A DNA stretch of 64,000 nt. Source: Adiantum capillus-veneris (taxonomy: Eukaryota; Streptophyta; Polypodiopsida; Polypodiales; Pteridaceae). The notes beneath the pieces are model-generated. The model did no database searches and was not told where the DNA came from. It was given only the letters and a program-made list of their open reading frames with translations. The translations under genes were made by a program, and so were the position numbers. The stretch is taken from positions 39,426,037 to 39,490,036 of the forward strand of contig CM043966.1 in assembly GCA_014529385.2 (NCBI GenBank), given 5' to 3'. Shown here piece after piece: positions 8,626 through 20,036 of the stretch. The number at the start of each line of letters is the position of its first letter. Within the stretch, counting starts at the first letter, position 1.

Positions 8626-11600
8626 CGCCCGTATCGTCCCTTGACACAGCTTTATGGGCTGAAATAATCTTCGGTTGATGGCGGCTGGTGAGGCGGTCTT
8701 TAAGTGCATGAAGTGCTTTCTCATATCTCAATCTTCTTTCTTTGTCAGGAACCTGCAAGAACTGCATGGTGACCCTGTTTTTGAGCTCAATGGTGGCTGA
8801 GTAGCCTACAAATCTAGAGGTTAAGTTTTTGATCACTGGCCCAAATCTTTGTTCGCCAAGTGAAGAACCCTGTAGAGAACGCTTCCTCAAACGCCAATAT
8901 ATTTTTAGATGGCAAGAACATGCACCGAGCGTAGAAGCCATAAAGGCCTTATTTGGAAGGTTGGCCGCTTAGGTCGTAGCAAAGACCCTTATTGCCCTCA
9001 AGGAATGACATCCACGGTGCTCCTGCTTACTCTGGCTCGTGAAAAGCTTCAATGCATGTGAGCAGCATTCAGTAAATTTTATAGAGCATAACACACATGA
9101 GAGATCAGGGAGACTTTTGAAGAATGTCATGGCGCCCGTTAGGGTTTTCACCATGTATTCCTCCATCGGTGTTCCCTTTTCTGGAGCTGGCAATATTGGA
9201 TAATTTAGCCACGTACGCCGCTTCTTAGTCATTGTTTCATGTGCTTGCCATGTCCTTACCCGTGGTATAGGACAAAAGGTTGGGTCTTTTAGAAGTGCTG
9301 CAGGTGCTCTTGTGAACAGAATCAAGTATCATGGATTCTTGTTCAACCAACTCTTTCTCCACTTGGGGTGGGGCTACCTCTGCGCCTTTTGCCTGCATGT
9401 CTTTGTATAATCTTTCTTTGACATGTAAAAGCTCTACCTTGATCAAGGGATATGACAGTGATTGTTGATGCCATTGTGCATTGATTTGGTTGGGAATGAG
9501 TTGAGTAACATTGATTGAATGGAGAACTCTCAACTCCCAATCCATCACTGCTTTCCATTGTTCATCTGTCTCCTGGGCAACCTGCTCCTTGAGTGCATCT
9601 TCTTTAGATTTTGACAGTTGGACCATTGGCACTTGCTTAGCATCTGTTATTGGTACCTGGAAATCTTCCTCTCCTCCTAGCCCTTCTGCAAGCTGTGTTT
9701 CCATCTGAGCGAAAGAGACTGAGGGGATTTCAATGCTTGGTTGCTCTGAGGTACTAGCTTCTTCTTGCGTCTCTGGCTGTCCATCTCATAGTAGCTGATT
9801 GACTCGCTTGAGCTATGCTATCTCCTTGAGCATCTGTTCTTTCCTCTGTACCCGCATCAATGGAAGGTCTCTTCACTGTGACTGCTCTTGCTTTAGCTCA
9901 AGTTTAAGGTCTTTATTCTTCTTTTCCAATGCTTTATATACTTCATCGGTACCTTTGATCGAGGCAACTGCGGGATTTTCCCTTATCTGTCGCAAAAAGG
10001 TTGCCTGATCATTGATCCTTTGCTCTGAATATTACAGTGAAGCATTCACTTTGTCAAGTTGCACTTGGATCTTTTGTATTGACAGAGTTGTAGTTAAGAG
10101 TTCATTGGTAACCTCTGTCAGCTATTCATCTTTGGTCTTGCAAGCATCTGATAACTTTGTGAGAAGTTCGCCCAGTTCCTCCATTCCTTTTGTTGCTTCT
10201 CTTTGGCCAGCTGGTGTTGTTCAGCTTCAACTCTTAGCTCTTGGATTTGTCTATGCAGATCAGAGATGATATTCATCATGTCCTCTAACTCTTGTTAGAG
10301 AGCCTCTATCACCATCTCCAGCTCTCTAGCCTTAGCACTGTGGCTAAGTACTGCTATTCACATTTTCTCAATCATCTCTTGCATCTATTTTGCATATTCA
10401 TTAACTTGCAGGATGACTTTGTCATTAGTGTGCCAGTCTTCTTGCTCTGTGAGCTGCCTAGATGTTTCAGCAGTCTCTGTGTGTGGGGCTATGGTGGCTG
10501 TTTGTGGTAGCAACACGGGTTCTACCTCTCCTTGCGGCTATGCGGTTGCCTCAAGTACTTTGTCTTCCTGAGGCTTCATGAATGCCTCGGCCATTTCCTG
10601 TTGGGTGGTTGTAGATGGGGTGGTTTCTATTTCTGTTGCCTTGGGGTGCTCAAAATTGGATGCCTTCTGTGGTTCAGGACTTGCTGCCCTTTGGGGTTCT
10701 GGCTCCTCTTCTTTGGCTTGCTTGCCCTCAGTGGGTCTAACTGTTGGTGAAGGTGGAGGGCTTGGCATGGGGTGGTCTGCCTGTTCTGCAGCGGGTGAGA
10801 CAGGCTTAGGATACATTTCCTTCTGAGAGTGATGTGCCTCGTCCTATGCAGTAGCCTCCGCTTGAGTTTGTTTTTCTAATGCTTCTCTTGCTTTTCTTTT
10901 GACCTCTTGAGCTTCTTTTAGCTTGAGTGCTTCTGCCTCTGCATACATTCTTTCAAGAAAATCAATGGGGTCCTCTGCTTCTTTCCTTGCAGGGTTCTTT
11001 GTTCTAGGTCCCTTTACCTCTTTTGGAAACCACTTTTCCGGGTTCTCTCCTGTAGCTTGGCGGCTTCTTTTGTAGGTTTGTTTTTCCCTTTCAAACCTCG
11101 CCTTTTTCTGCTGAGGTTCCTCTTGGTGTGCGGTCACTGCTTTTTTCTTCATCTCTTCTATTCTGGCTCACCATTCCTTGTTGTCTGAGCTTTCATTGCT
11201 ATGTGCTTTATGAGAGCTTTTTGTCGACTCTTCATCAGATTTGTAAACTCTCTTTGTCGAGTGGGTGGTCCTTGGAGATGGCCCTGCAGACACAATCCAT
11301 GTGTTCTGATATGGGGCAAGTGGAAAATTTTCTACCATGCCGATAGCATGGTAAGCTATTCTTGTTAGTACTTTAGGTGCACTCAGATATGTGATCTTAC
11401 CATCTTTCTTGGTACCCTTCAGCGTTGATAGCACATAATACGCGTGATCAATGGGTTGTATGGTTGTCGACTTCAACACTTGTGTGAATGTAGTCACAAG
11501 TGCATGATTAGGTGTTGTGTACCTTGGCAGTCTCTTTGCTAGAAAATGGAAGTGTTGGTGATACAACCGTGCTGGTTCTTCCACTTGGCTCTGGTTGAGG

Positions 11601-12111
11601 CCAGTAAAGGTTGCCGCAACAGTCTCCTTGGTAAGGATGCCTGCTATCTTTCTGTCTCAAGCCCTCATTGTCATCCCTTCTGTCGGCAACTTCACAGCCT
11701 CGGCCACAATTTCCTTTGTGATCACTACTTCGACTTTCTGCCCTTGTTGGTCACTAATTTGGGCTGATTCGTCTTCCTTGATTGTAGACAAGAGGCTTTT
11801 TGAAAGTCTATACCACACGGTTCTTGATCGTAGAATTCTTTGAGTCCGAGCCTTCTGTTAGCTTCTTTTGTGTCTGGCTTCTCCGCAACATCATATATCT
11901 CTTTAGGTAGTAATTGCATCCCTACTTGATGTCCTTCTTCACATTTAAACCTACCTGTGAAAACTGTGGTGTTGTTTTCTTCAAGCTGTTCTATGGATAG
12001 ATATGTTGCTTTGGCTGTCTTTACTGAATTGGGGTCCAGTTGGTAGGGTGGTAGCTCTTGCAGCTTCTCTTTTTGAGAGATCCTCTTCTTGGCCTTCTCT
12101 GCAGCTTGCAT
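8616..12111 (-). pseudogene. E2 3' accessory ORF region, decayed, function unknown
   Basis: A chain of minus-strand open segments (11725-12111, 11168-11584, 10844-11152, 10538-10816, 9237-9704, 8969-9325, 8597-8941) reads like one long protein broken by frameshifts and stops. It begins with a lysine-rich stretch (KKRISQKEKLQELPPYQL). A globular part around 11725-11170 contains HQHFHFLAKRLPRYTT. It continues as a long charged, Gln/Glu/Lys-rich region likely to form coiled coils. It lies downstream of integrase and upstream of the 3' LTR, where many giant plant gypsy elements carry an extra ORF. I do not recognise the family, and nothing identifies it as an envelope protein. The lower part (10300-9700) is the most degraded. 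Confidence 0.55.
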
Positions 12112-12302
12112 TGCTCATGTTAATAAGTGAATATAGAGCAAAGTTAGACATTTTTTTCCATTTCCGCTCTGAAATGTCCTTCAGTCTAAATTGTTGACAA
12201 ATTGAGTCCAATTTGCTTCAAATCAATTTTTGAACATGCATAGATGCATAAAAACATGTAAAGATCAAAATCATAAAGTCCAAGCAAAAATTTACAACAA
12301 AA

Positions 12303-12899
12303 GTAAATAATTGCGATTATTTACAGCTGATGAATTTTTCCAATTTTTTGCAATTTTGGCATCATAGGCTTGAAATATATATCCATTAGATACTCTAAAT
12401 GAAGTGTGGGCTCATTTGAGTACACATGGTGAAAATGGTGCCAGATTTAGGCTTTCCGTCTCTAAAACAGTAGATATAAGGGGATTTTGAGATTTTGAGC
12501 TCCAAATTTGTTCAAACTTGGTCAGTGGGCTTGGGACATCATATGCTTTGGTCCCATGAAGTCAAAGTTACAAATTTTTTCCATCTTGGCAAAAAAATAA
12601 ATAATCGCGATTATTAACTTTTTCATCAAAATGAACATTTTTTGGTGCAACTTGGTTCTAAGCATGATGTAGCTGTGTATGAAATATGAGGTGATTTGGA
12701 TCAAAAAGTGTGACAGATAACTCAAAATTTGCATTTCAAGGACTTCTTTGCATTTTTTGATAATTTTCCAAGTTATCATTGATCATTTTGGCTCATACTT
12801 GAAATGTGGCATGTAATAGGTGTGTACAAGTGATAGATGAGGTGACGCTACCATTTTCAAGCCAAAAAAATGCAAAAGTAAATAATCGCAATTATTTAC
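12303..12899. repeat. E2 palindrome-bearing repeats, block 1 (three copies)
   Basis: A 22-bp palindrome with core AATAATCGCGATTATT occurs at 12303-12324, 12597-12618 and 12878-12899. The spacings are 294 and 281 bp. Variation is mostly in the central CGCG (TGCG, CGCG, CGCA), as expected from CpG decay. The sequence between copies is weakly conserved (TTTGCAATTTTGG-like and AACTTGGT-like pieces), suggesting old tandem repeats of about 285 bp. No gene is seen from 12112 to 13338 apart from this. Confidence 0.8.
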
Positions 12900-13338
12900 A
12901 ACAGTCAACTTTTTTTTGCTAAACGTTTTTTTGCTAAACTTGTCAAATTTTGACCCAAACATATTCCATACACCTAAAACAAGTCCTAAATTGAATTTGG
13001 TAAAGTTTTGTCTTGTCAGCATCACTTTGTGCTTTGTCGACTCTGAATTCATCCATTTTTATGACTAAATGGCCTATGGAGTTGGTTAGTCAATTTTGAG
13101 TCTATGGACTTGTCCGCTACATAGTCCTGAAGCAACCTATCCAGTTTTGGCCCATTTGGAGTCAGTTTGACTTCTATGTCAAATTTGACGCTTTGTAGCC
13201 TTCGAGTCGTTTTTCTCTTTTCGAGGGCTTGCCTTGATTGTTTTTATGAATTCAACCATATAGATTGTATCTAGACCTAGTTTATAAGCTGTCTGTGGAG
13301 TCAATTCTGGCATCTGCTAAAAACCTAGCTATTTCTAT

Positions 13339-13565
13339 TGTTACCATATACATGTGGTAGTGATGTGTGTGAACACACTAGGACCGCTGGGGCATTTTGT
13401 CCCTCTTTAGGAGGTTTTTCCCCCCGAGCATTTTATATACGCCCATCACTCTAGGGCTATCTCTCTTTCCATTGCACACCAAGTAACACACTCTCTATTG
13501 TGTGCCTTGAGCTTCCTTCGTCTTCTCCAAGCTGTGTGCATTTCTCTGCAACCCTAATTCCGACA
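13339..13565 (+). mobile_element. 5' LTR of E3 (copia)
   Basis: This 227-bp repeat starts TGTTACC and ends CGACA. It carries a TATA-like TTTTATATACG near 13430-13440 and a perfect repeat of ACACTCTCTATTGTGTG shared with the 3' LTR. It has ACAC and short internal differences relative to the 3' copy. Confidence 0.93.
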
Positions 13566-13567
13566 AT

Positions 13568-13579
13568 TGGTATCATAGC
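13568..13579 (+). promoter_or_regulatory. Primer-binding site of E3, initiator tRNA-Met type
   Basis: TGGTATCATAGC differs by one base from the usual plant copia primer site TGGTATCAGAGC. It follows the 5' LTR after two bases. Confidence 0.85.
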
Positions 13580-13891
13580 AGGTTACATCCTCCCGGGCTT
13601 AGTCGCCAACTGCTCCAACTCATGCCTGCTCACTTTCTCCGATTACAGTGAGGTTTGGCGAGCATCGCAGGTCTGCTCAAATTTCAGATTCGGGCTCATT
13701 TCGGCCTCCGTTTCCACTACAGGTAGTATTGCACATGCTATTTTGTCATTTTGTGCAGAATTTTTGTCAGTACCATTTTTCACATAATAGGTGCCTTATA
13801 GTCTTCTAAGGTTTGTGCTATATAGCACCTATTGTTCTCGCTTTGTTTCTCCTCTTTTCGGGCAGTTTTCACATCAGGTGCAACATTTACC

Positions 13892-14790
13892 ATGGCTGAC
13901 AACAACACATATGTGTTCAAGATGTTTGCTGCTGAGGACAGGTTGGATGGGGACAATTACCCTATGTGGGCTTACATGATGCAACATGTTCTTGTGTCAA
14001 AGGGTGTCTAGAATATTGTGTAGGGCATTGATGTATGTCCTGCTTCTGGGGATGCAGGCGATGTTGAGGATGTTGCAGGTCTTGTTCCAAGGATTGCTGC
14101 TATTAGAGTTGTTTTGCCTATGGTAGAACAAGCTTGTTGGGATGTAAAGGATGCATAGGCTCATGCATTGATTGTGTTGTCTGTGAAGCGCACTATTGTT
14201 CCTCACATCCGTTCAACAAAATCTGCAAAACAAGCTTGGGATATTTTGGCTGGTCTTTATGCAAGTCGCAATGAGGCTAAAATTGCTTTACTGCGTAAAG
14301 AGCTGGAGTCGAAGATTTATGACCCAAGGAAATCCAGAAGTTGTCAAGGTTGATGCATTATGCACATTGCTGTTGCAAGAGTCACTTTCCAGAAAAAACA
14401 GGACTAGACAATGTGCATTTGAACACGCTTTTATTGCTTCTCAAAGAAAGGGTGGTAACAACAATGTAGCCACTTCTTATGGTTCTGCTGCGAGTGACAA
14501 AACTTCTGTTCCCAATGCTTTTGTTGGCAACACTTTTTCTGGCAATTCTGGTGATAAGGGAAAAAAGAAGATGCGTTGCCATTATTGTAAAGCTAATGAT
14601 CACTTGATCAAGCAGTGTCCTAAGTTGAAGGCAAAAGAGGCCAAGAAGAAAGAGGGTGGTTCCACTGCCAATGCTGGTTCCACTACAAATGCCGCCGTTG
14701 TTGAGTCTTCTGTGAAAGGAGACTGTGTTGTTGATGTTGATGCAGAATGGTCTTTTAGTGCAGAGTGCACTTACAATCTTGATGTCCATG
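13892..14790 (+). pseudogene. E3 gag (copia), broken
   Basis: The start MADNNTYVFKMFAAEDRLDG and the following RLDGDNYPMWAYMM are typical of copia Gag N-termini. The frame is interrupted by in-frame TAG codons at 14009, 14021 and 14156 and by a frameshift near 14325. A nucleocapsid zinc knuckle CHYCKANDHLIKQC (CX2CX4HX4C) is intact at about 14577-14618, followed by a lysine-rich tract. No functional Gag can be made from this copy. Confidence 0.88.
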
Positions 14791-16500
14791 ATGCATGCTT
14801 GTCAGTTGCTGCAGATTCACATGTGTGGTATTTTGACATTGGTGCTACAAAGCACATTACCTCACATCATGAATTGTTCACCTCTCTCGAGTCTGTCCCT
14901 CATGGGAATTCAGTCACTTGTGCCAACAATGCCTCTTATCTGGTTCAAGGAGTTGGAAAGATTGTGCTTACTGTTGCAAATGGCAGTTCCTTCACACTTG
15001 TTGATGCACTTTATGTACTTGGGATCAAGAAGAATTTTTTGTCTCTATCTGCACTTGCTAGACTTGGACTTGTAGTAAAATTTGTGGATGAAAGATGTAC
15101 AATTCATGATCTTAGTTTTGGTGATGAGATAGTTGCATCTAGGCTTTTGTGCTGTGGGTTGTATACGCTCACTTTGTATGACAAGTGTGGACAAAATTTT
15201 GCAATTGCTGTTGCAGATTCAAGGGCTATTTCAGATGAAAAACTTTGGCATGCACGTTTTGGTCATCTGAATTTTTCCAGTTTACTGCGTTTGCAAAAAT
15301 CTGATATGGTTGCTTCTTTGCCGCCTCTTGAAGCACCTGTCAAACATGTTTGTGAAGGCTGTATTTTGGGTAAGATGCAGCGTTCTAAGTTTCCAAAGGA
15401 TGGTTCAGTTTGGGCCACATGTAGGCTGCAGCTTGTGCATAGTGATGTTTGTGGGCCCATGCAAACTCCGTCCTTGGGCAATTACCTTTACTTCGCAACT
15501 TTCATTGATGATTACTCCAATCATGCATGGGTATTTCCGCTTAAAGCGAAGTCCGAAGTTTTTATGTGCTGCAAACAATTTCTAGCTATGGCTGAAAATG
15601 TCTCAAAATGTACTATGGGCACCCACTGTTCCGATTGAGGGGGGGAGTATATGTCTCATGAATTCAACGCATTTCTGGCTAGTCGTGGGAGAAAACACCA
15701 ATGTACAGTGACTTATACACCTCAACAAAATGGTGTTGTTGAGAGGAAAAACAGGTCACTTACGGAAATGGCATGATGTATGGTCAAAAGTCAAGCTTTG
15801 CCGCATTCTTTTTGGCCTGAGGCCATCATGTGTGCCACTTGTGTACTAAACAGGTGTCCTACGAAAGCTTTGCAGTCTATTACTCCATATGAAGCATGGC
15901 ATGATAGAAAGCCTTCTATTGAGCACATGCGTGTTTTTGGCTGTTTGGCATATGCTTTGGTGCCACAAACACATCGCAGAAAATTGGATGATAAGTGTGT
16001 CAAATGTATTTTTGTTGGTTAAAGTACTGAAAGCAAAGGTTACAGGTTGTATCATCCGTAAACAAAACAAATTGTGGTTTCACTGGATGTAGTGTTTGTG
16101 GAAGATTTTGTTCAGCCCTTGCTGTCATGTACTAGAGACAGTAATGTAAGCTTACAAGACATTTATGACACTTTATTGCCTCTTTTCAGTGGTGGAAATA
16201 CGAATGTAAGTTCCAATGAGGAAAATGTAAAGCCTATGGGGGTTTCTAAAAATGTTACAGATTAGCCTATTATTACTGATGCAGATGTACATGATGTACT
16301 TGATGAGGAAAGGGCTAAAAATGAGCAGGCTAGAGGTATGCCAAAATGGCTGGTACACACTTTTTGTGACAGTAAATTGGATGCACCTTTGTCTAGTCGT
16401 ACTCGTTCAGGCTCTCCCCATGCATCTTATGCATTAGATTGTTATGCTTTGGCTATGTCTAGATTACATGATGCTGAGGAGCCTCTGTCTTTTGATGAAG
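14791..16500 (+). pseudogene. E3 protease and integrase (copia), broken
   Basis: The protease active-site segment reads FDIGATKHIT, where copia proteases normally have D-S/T-G, so the catalytic motif is altered. A pre-integrase zinc-binding domain follows (HARFGHLNF and CEGCILGKM, near 15249-15372). The integrase core begins HSDVCGPM and FIDDYSNHAW. The frame is stopped by TGA at 15636, TGA near 15774, TAA near 16020 and later stops, all in one frame. The segment after 15780 (HSFWPEAIMCATCVLNRCPT) is still recognisable integrase. Confidence 0.88.
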
Positions 16501-17997
16501 CACAGAATCAAAAAATTGGATGGCTGCCATGCAATCAGAATATGATGCACTTGTAGAAAATGACACATGGACTTTATGTGATTTGACTCCTGGCAAAAAG
16601 TCCATTGGTACAAAGTGGGTTTACAAGTTGAAACGCAAGCCGGATGGTGAGATCAATTGCCATAAGGCTCGACTTGTTGCAAAGGGTTATGCACAACAAA
16701 AAGGCATAGATTATGAAGAGGCCTTTTCTCCCACTTGTCGTATGACAACTGTGTGTTTTCTATGTGCATTGGAAACTCAATTTGGTTGGGATGTACATCA
16801 ATCAGACATTGTTACTGCTTTCTTGAATGGTGACATATTTGAGGAAGTTTATGTAACGCAGCCTCGTGGTTTTGTCAAGAAAAACAAGAGGACAAAGTGT
16901 GCAGTTGTAAGAAGGCTTTGTATGGGTTAAAGCAATCTCCTTGTGCTTGGTATGAGAAAGCTGACACTCATTTGGTCAAACAAGGCTTTCGTAACAGTCC
17001 AACAGAAAGCACATTGTATATAAAGCGTGAGGGTGATGTACTTCTCATTGTGGTTCTTTATGTCGATAATTTGCTGATCACTGGACCAAATGAGAGACAT
17101 ATCACTGAATTTAAGGCTGATTTGAATGCTACTTTCAAGATGAAAGATTTGGGCCTGTTGCATCATTTCTTGGGTATACAGTTTAAGCAGTGTGATGGTG
17201 GTATTGCCTTGTGTCAAAAAAGTTACATAGAGACATTGCTATGTAAGTTTGAACTTGAGGATTGCAAACCTATTGCCACTCCCATGGAAACAACTTTGAA
17301 GTTGAGTCTACATGATACTGGCGATCCTGCGGATTTCACTCTTTATCAAACTGCTGTTGGCTACCTCATTTATGTACGCAACACGAGGCTGGATATTCAG
17401 TTTGCAGTCTCACAGGTTAGCAGATTTATGAATAGCCCAGGGTCTAAGCATTGGCAAGTTGTCAAGAGGATTTTCTGCTACCTTAGTGGCACTTTACATC
17501 TTGTCTTGTTTTATCCCAAGGGGGGATCATTGCCGCCAGACTTACATGCTTTTTCGGACTCAGATTGGGCTGGTTGTTTTGACACGCGAGTGTCCACAAG
17601 TGGTTTTTGTTTCATGCTTCGCAATTCATGTATATCATGGTTGTTCAAGAAGCAACCTACTGTGGCCACTTCGAGTTGTGAGGCCGAGTACAGGACAGTC
17701 TTCATAGGTATGGTTGAGTGTGTATGGCTCAGATGCCTTATGACTAATTTGGGTGTTGGACAAGACATTGCCAACACTATCTACACTGACAGTGAGAGTG
17801 CATTGGCAATTGCAAGGAACCCACTTTTTCATGCTCGCACAAAGCACTATGTTAGGGAGAGGCTCTCAACACGAGAGATCATCTTGGCTTATGTGCCAAC
17901 ACAGGACAACCTTGCAGATCTTTTCACAAAGGCATTGTCTTGTGAGAAGCTCAAAGCTTTCCACAAAGCTTTAGGCTTACTCCCCTTTGTGGACTGA
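16501..17997 (+). pseudogene. E3 reverse transcriptase and RNase H (copia), broken
   Basis: RT begins near 16515 (WMAAMQSEYDAL, KSIGTKWVYKLKRK, GIDYEEAFSPT). Frameshifts occur in an A-run near 16506-16513 and near 16880. The remaining 366-codon frame to 17997 is open and carries the end of RT and a copia RNase H (HAFSDSDWAGC, CEAEYRTV, TDSESALAIA, ADLFTKAL). The RT catalytic motif reads LYVDNLLITG instead of YVDD, so this copy should be catalytically dead even where the frame is open. Confidence 0.9.
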
Positions 17998-18071
17998 TCA
18001 TGTCCTTAGGCCATGGCACCTCCCTTACTCATGTGCTAGCTCTCGTTCATCGCATCACTCCAGGAGGGATT

Positions 18072-18294
18072 TGTTACCATATACATGTGGTAGTGATGTG
18101 TGTGAACTAGGACCGCCAGGGTATTTTTTCCCTCTTTAGGAGGTTTTTTCCCCCAAGCATTGTATATATGTCCATCACTCTAGGGATATCTCTCTCTCCA
18201 CTGCACACTAAGTAACACACTCTCTATTGTGTGCCTTGAGCTTCCTTCGTCTTCTCCAAGCTGTGTGCATTTCTCTGCAACCCTAATTCCAACA
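18072..18294 (+). mobile_element. 3' LTR of E3 (copia)
   Basis: This 223-bp copy of 13339-13565 is preceded by the purine tract CAGGAGGGATT. It ends CCAACA, and the next five bases (TCTAC) match the upstream flank TCTAT with one mismatch. Confidence 0.93.
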
Positions 18295-19277
18295 TCTACT
18301 TGGGACCCCCCTTGACCCCTACTGAATGGTCAACTGGTGATAAGAAGTATTCTATTATATGGGGGCATGCTAGAGTTCAAGTTTCGTCCGATTTGGTTGA
18401 GCTCACAGGTTGCTATGGTCGATTTCTGGTTGTAGGACTTCGTGCATTTCTTGGATTCTAGGGTTTTTTCTTGGGGTTTAGACTAGCTACCGACCGTACA
18501 GAATGGATCATTGATAAGTATAGAACTTACCCCTCATGCCTTGTGTGAGACGGCGCTGTAAACGGGCGACTGTGGATTCCGAGAATCGCGCGTGAAGAAG
18601 GTCAAAAGGTCTGTCTCCAACGGGAAAAGTGGAAATGAGGTGATTTTAAACTACCTTGGATATCTATACTCGGGCTTCCCGAACCATTTTCCCCCAAATT
18701 CCCATGTTAGTCCTACTAGGCCGTAAAATCTATGTTAGACTCAAAAATTTTCCCAATCGGATTCCTGTAGCTCATTCTGCAAGAATTCTGCAAAAGTAGG
18801 CCTTGGCCGCCTAATTTAGGCTTCCCGCTTTCATCTTCGATTTGATTGAATTTTTTTTGTGCCTGTCCGCCTTGTTCTTCTGATCATCAGTGTATCTTCA
18901 ATTTTTTCGTCTGAGCTTATTTGCTATTTATTATTAATTTTTGACCTGTTTATTGAAAAAATCAAAGAAAATAACAAAATACGCTAAAAAAGCAATGTGA
19001 AAATCCAATAATTATGAAAGTTCATTGAAGAACCAAATTTATTATTTTTTGTTGGATTTCTTTATTTTTAAGTCCCAATATCAGGAAAAATGATGAAAAA
19101 TAACCAAAAAAGACTATTTTTTGAAAGTATGTACACTATTTACACTCATTGGGGAGATTTTATCAGTTAGATTTTCCCTGTTGATGATTTGTAAGGGCAT
19201 TATTAGGTAATTTTGCAAAAAAATCAAACGTTAACATCAAAATTTTTCCTCCCTCTTCAAACATTGCCCTTAATTAC
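18295..19277. other. E2 noncoding spacer
   Basis: AT-rich sequence follows the copia element. No ORF, tandem repeat or LTR end is recognised. It is taken as E2 DNA because E2 minus-strand coding relics lie on both sides. Confidence 0.45.
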
Positions 19278-19999
19278 TTAGTTCCCTTCCACCCCTCTTA
19301 GATGGCCTACTCCGGGACGATTGTGTGCATGGGTTGAACAATCGTGTCTATGCATAGCCTTGGTTGACTCTACCATGCTTTGAAGATCAATGCAGTTCAA
19401 ACCATTATGTTGTGCAAGAGATGGGTCTTGAGTAATTAACTCAAGGGTTTCTGATGTCGAGGTTTTCTTTTGCTGTCTTCCAAAGAGCAAATATTGTATC
19501 TTGTGTGCTCTTTGCTCGATTGTACCATGAGGATGCTCTGGTATGCTGATTTCCTAAGCTGTTGGTATCAATAATGATGGTTGTTGAGATTTTACCCGCC
19601 ATTGGTATCTTGGTTTGTCTTGGTCAGAATGGTGTGGTTGAGTCTTCTAAGACTTGACTCTCCATTGCTTTATCGGTTATAAAGATTCAGGAGAAGATAA
19701 GTGCTCTTTCTTCTTCCAAATCCATTTTGTGTTAGGTTCCTTACTCGAGATGATCTTCTTTGTGTTTTGAACCTTGGAACCATCTTTGGTACAGTAGATG
19801 ATGTTTTAGGCACCCAGATTTGAATCGGCTTGTCCTTAAGGTGTGCTTTTGGTACCCAAATTTGCCTGACTCCTTGCATGCTAATTGTAGCATTTTCTTG
19901 CCAATAGGATGGAGAATATTGATTGCTTCATGGTTTGCTTTGGTGGTAAATTACTTTCCATTCCTCTTTGCTTGGTGCTGAGGCAAGCTTTTCCATGCA
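19278..19999 (-). pseudogene. E2 coding relic with IWVPK repeats
   Basis: Reading on the minus strand from about 19999, a frame gives MEKLASAPSKEEWKVIYHQ, one stop, and then a segment with two copies of the motif IWVPK (RQIWVPKAHL and IQIWVPKTSS). A second open piece lies at 19278-19490. Aromatic-Val-Pro-Lys repeats occur in linker regions of plant gypsy polyproteins, so this is probably part of the E2 accessory region cut by LTR-C. The family is otherwise unrecognised. Confidence 0.4.
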
Positions 20000-20031
20000 T
20001 GGGAACCCCCCATATATTTTTTCCCTTTTAC

Positions 20032-20036
20032 CAAAA
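20032..20036. repeat. Target-site duplication CAAAA, left copy
   Basis: CAAAA directly precedes the TG of the left E4 LTR and reappears at 29973-29977 directly after the right LTR. A perfect 5-bp duplication is what a gypsy integrase makes. Confidence 0.9.

Larger units (their letters stand above)
13339..18294 (+). mobile_element. E3: Ty1/copia retrotransposon, decayed
   Basis: The element has 227- and 223-bp LTRs, both running from TGTTACCATATACATGTGG to CAACCCTAATTCC(G/A)ACA. There is an initiator tRNA-Met-like PBS after the 5' LTR and a purine-rich CAGGAGGGATT before the 3' LTR. Domains are in copia order: gag, protease, integrase, RT, RNase H. Flanks are TCTAT and TCTAC, a target-site duplication with one mismatch. 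The LTRs differ by roughly 8-10% by eye. It is inserted in noncoding sequence of E2. Confidence 0.93.

Noticed and set aside
8616-12111. E2 3' ORF region as an envelope gene
   Set aside because: No signal peptide, membrane segment or envelope-like motif could be made out; the content is charged and coiled-coil-like.
15263-15585. ORFs of 72-91 codons in other frames within the copia and gypsy coding regions
   Set aside because: Shadows of the real retrotransposon frames.
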